From Devosia ureilytica (lineage in GTDB: Bacteria > Pseudomonadota > Alphaproteobacteria > Rhizobiales > Devosiaceae), in contig NZ_JAMZCU010000004.1 of assembly GCF_024273195.1 (NCBI RefSeq), positions 1 through 64,000 on the forward strand: DNA of 64,000 nucleotides. Reading direction: 5' to 3'. Both the position numbers and the translations under genes were made by a program. This document shows positions 61,801-64,000 of this stretch, piece by piece; positions within the stretch are counted from its first letter, which is position 1, and every line of letters begins with the position of its first letter. Below the pieces are notes generated by a model, which saw nothing but the letters and a program-made list of their open reading frames with translations, was not told the origin of the DNA and searched no databases.

Positions 61801-63475
61801 CGGTTTGATTTCGGCTGGCGGCGGCGTGTTCTCGCGTAGCCTCAAATCCATTCCGCTCAGCGCCGAAATGCGCGCGCTCCTCGGGATCGACAAGGATGCG
61901 GCGACGCCTTCCGAGGTGATGCGGGCGATCCTTATGGCACAGGTGGACTTGCTCTGGTTCGGCGGCATCGGCACCTATATCAAGGCGGCGGATGAAGATG
62001 ACGCCAAGGTTGGTGACCGAGCCAATGACCTGATCCGCATCAGCGCTGATCAGGTACGAGCCAAGGTGGTGGGCGAAGGCGCCAACCTGGGCGTGACCCA
62101 GCGCGGGCGCGTGGCCTATGCGCTCAATGGCGGACGGATCAACACGGACGCTATCGACAATTCGGCAGGGGTCAATTCCTCCGACCTTGAGGTCAATATC
62201 AAGATTGCGCTGGCGCCGGTGGTGGCTTCAGGCCAGCTCGGCATGGAGGACAGAAACGCGTTCCTCGCCACCATGACGGACGAGGTCGCTGCGCTGTGCC
62301 TGCGGAACAATTACCTGCAGACGCTGGCGATTTCGCTGGCAGAGAGGGCCGGGCTGGCGGAGCTGCCAGACCACAGGGTTCTCATTGAGGGCCTTGAAAA
62401 GCGCGGCCTGCTCAACCGGGCAGTGGAATTCCTGCCCGCCGACGCGACACTGGACGCCAGAGCCGCCGAGGGCAAGGCGCTGACGCGGCCTGAGTTGGCC
62501 GTTATCCTCGCCTACGCGAAGCTGACGCTGTTCGATGACCTGCTCGGTGGTACCGCCATCGACGATCCCTACCTGGCCGGGGAACTGTTCCGCTATTTCC
62601 CCGAAACGCTGCACCGCGCCTATCCTGAGGCTGTGGAGACGCATCGGCTGAAGCGCGAAGTCATTGCGACGGTGCTGGCCAATGCGATGATCAACCGCGG
62701 CGGGCCGGCCTTTGTGTCAGAGCTGACTGCGGCGACCAGCGCCAGCGCTGGCGAGGTGGCACTGGCCTATGCGGCAGTGCGCGACGCCTATGGACTGACG
62801 TCGCTCAACAGCGCCATCGATGACCTCGACGGCCTCGTGCCGGGCGCGGTGCAGCTGGCGCTCTATGCCCAGGTCGAGGCACTGTTGCGGCAGGAGGCCC
62901 TGTGGTTCCTGCGCAATGGCGCAGTGACCGGGGGACTCGCCGGGCTTGTGGCGCGCCATCAGGCCGGCGTGGTGCAACTGGCCGCCGCCGAGGGCTTGCT
63001 GCCGGACGCGCAGCGCGAGGCGCTGGAGGAGCGTGTCAACGGGCTGATGGCTCATGGCGTGCCGGATGCACTGGCGCGGCGCATTGGCGAACTGCCCTTC
63101 CTCAGCCATGCCAGCGACATCGTGCTTGTTGCCGAGCGCGGCGGGGTCGACACGCTGGAGGCGGCGCGGGCCTATTTCGGGGTGGCAGGACTGTTCGACC
63201 TGTTCCGCATCATCGAAGATGGACGCGCCATCGTGCTGGGCGACCGGTTCGACCGCATGGCACTGGACCGGGCCTTGGCCAATCTGATGCGCGCGCTGCG
63301 GGACCTGACCTCGGATGTGCTGTCGACGGGCAGCCTCAAAGAGTTTGTCGCGCTCCACTCCGTCGCCGTGGCGCGCACTGTCGCCTCGGTCAAGGAATTG
63401 ACCGAGGGCGGGATCACCGTGTCGAGGCTAACCGTCGCCGCCGGGCTGCTGACCGACCTGGCGCGGGAGGGATAG
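58802..63475 (+). CDS. gdhB: NAD-specific glutamate dehydrogenase, large (L-180) type
   Basis: A 1557-residue enzyme that deaminates glutamate to 2-oxoglutarate with NAD. The ATG at 58802 follows GGGGAG. The N-terminal ~650 residues carry the ACT-like regulatory modules of this class. The catalytic part contains [48 protein letters not shown], with the substrate-binding lysines. [16 protein letters not shown] and [17 protein letters not shown] follow, then the nucleotide-binding [10 protein letters not shown] region. The size is close to that of the Caulobacter enzyme. It has no operon partner before it, and fbp follows 65 bp after it. Confidence 0.93.
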   Translation: [1557 protein letters not shown]

Positions 63476-63540
63476 ACCGAAAGTCGGCCTTGTATGGTTG
63501 ATGCGATTGGGGCTTCTGGGAGCGACACAGGAGTATGCGC

Positions 63541-64000
63541 ATGACCGACCTCGCCCAGTGGCTGACCACCCAGACCCATGACCATGCACTGGCCAGCGCC
63601 GTGACTTCGATGGCGGCGGCGGGGGCGGAAATTGCCGGGATATTGCAACTGGCGCCGATTGCCGGGCAGACCGGGCTGGCCGGCTCGGACAATGTGCAGG
63701 GCGAGGCGCAGAAGGCGCTCGACGTGATCACAAACGACATTGTTTTGAATCACTTGCGGACCAATACGGCCATCTCGATTCTGATTTCGGAAGAGCTGGA
63801 TGAAGCCGTTGATGTGTCGAGTCAGGGGCGGTTCATTGTGGCCACCGACCCCTTGGACGGATCTTCAAATCTCGACGTAAATGCAACTGTGGGCACGATT
63901 TTTTCGATCCTGCCGAGCGCGGGCGGCCTGCTGCAGAAGGGAAGCGACCAATTGGCCGCCGGCTATGTGGCCTACGGGCCGGCGGCCAGCCTTGTGGTGC
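63541..64000 (+). CDS. fbp: Fructose-1,6-bisphosphatase class I, N-terminal part (3' end outside window)
   Basis: 153 codons are visible from the ATG at 63541 with AGGAG 7 nt upstream. The metal and substrate signature ATDPLDGSSNLDVNATVGTIFSI is intact, as is the preceding acidic LISEELDEA. The N-terminal helices (DLAQWLTTQTHDHALASAVTSMAAAGAEIAGILQLAPI) fit class I enzymes. It removes the 1-phosphate of fructose-1,6-bisphosphate in gluconeogenesis or a Calvin-type cycle. The reading frame runs off the window. Confidence 0.92.
   Translation, partial: MTDLAQWLTTQTHDHALASAVTSMAAAGAEIAGILQLAPIAGQTGLAGSDNVQGEAQKALDVITNDIVLNHLRTNTAISILISEELDEAVDVSSQGRFIVATDPLDGSSNLDVNATVGTIFSILPSAGGLLQKGSDQLAAGYVAYGPAASLVV

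Noticed and set aside
1..64000. tRNA, rRNA or riboswitch genes
   Set aside because: No T-loop-like or conserved rRNA segments outside coding regions were found by eye. A covariance search would be the decisive test.

Overview
The window looks like a chromosomal segment of a GC-rich alphaproteobacterium of the order Hyphomicrobiales, most likely Devosia or a relative. The evidence is the very high third-position GC, the density of TRAP, TTT and ABC solute transporters, the 1557-residue NAD-glutamate dehydrogenase, the MaeB-type malic enzyme and a family of GC-rich palindromic intergenic repeats. The genus is inferred, not proven. No tRNA, rRNA, CRISPR array or phage block was seen.

Layout. 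1-1430: a more AT-rich accessory patch with the right end of an IS3-family element, a membrane-protein gene cut by that element, and a probably frameshifted membrane-protein gene. 1.5-4.7 kb: acetoacetate utilisation (scoA-scoB-thiolase) with a divergent PAS-LuxR regulator. 4.8-15.4 kb: a quinate/shikimate catabolic locus made of a variant 3-dehydroquinate dehydratase, a DctPQM TRAP transporter, a GntR regulator, an NAD-type quinate/shikimate dehydrogenase, a TetR regulator and a QuiC-type 3-dehydroshikimate dehydratase fused to an HPPD-like domain. Three near-identical operator-like sites link its promoters. A KtrAB potassium uptake pair sits inside it. 15.6-22.6 kb: a TetR gene and an operon with a calcineurin-type phosphodiesterase, a CUT1-type ABC transporter and a tyrosine-phosphatase-like enzyme. 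22.7-30 kb: a TctD/TctE-like two-component system whose kinase is fused to a periplasmic binding-protein domain, two small genes, and a convergent tctCBA transporter.

30.3-37.7 kb: a minus-strand carbohydrate cluster (PhyH-type oxygenase, binding protein, two permeases, ATPase, alpha/alpha-barrel glycosidase). 38-43 kb: an HPP/CBS membrane protein, acuI and maeB. 43.3-53.2 kb: an arabinoside cluster (ArsR-type regulator, GH51 arabinofuranosidase, a peptide-type five-gene ABC transporter, a beta-propeller glycosidase-like protein). 53.2-58.1 kb: an alpha/beta hydrolase, a truncated haemoglobin with a four-cysteine Fe-S-type regulator, a divergent iron superoxide dismutase, a flavin reductase-like protein, a DUF6894-like protein and an orphan sulfate-binding protein. 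58.4-64 kb: an unlisted 31-residue membrane peptide gene with its own terminator, the large glutamate dehydrogenase and the start of class I fructose-1,6-bisphosphatase.

The best candidates for a second look are the TetR operator set of the quinate/shikimate locus with its active-site-variant dehydratase, the histidine kinase-binding protein fusion, the repeat family and mini-palindromes (one of which sits in frame inside a transposase gene), and the phosphodiesterase-ABC-phosphatase operon.
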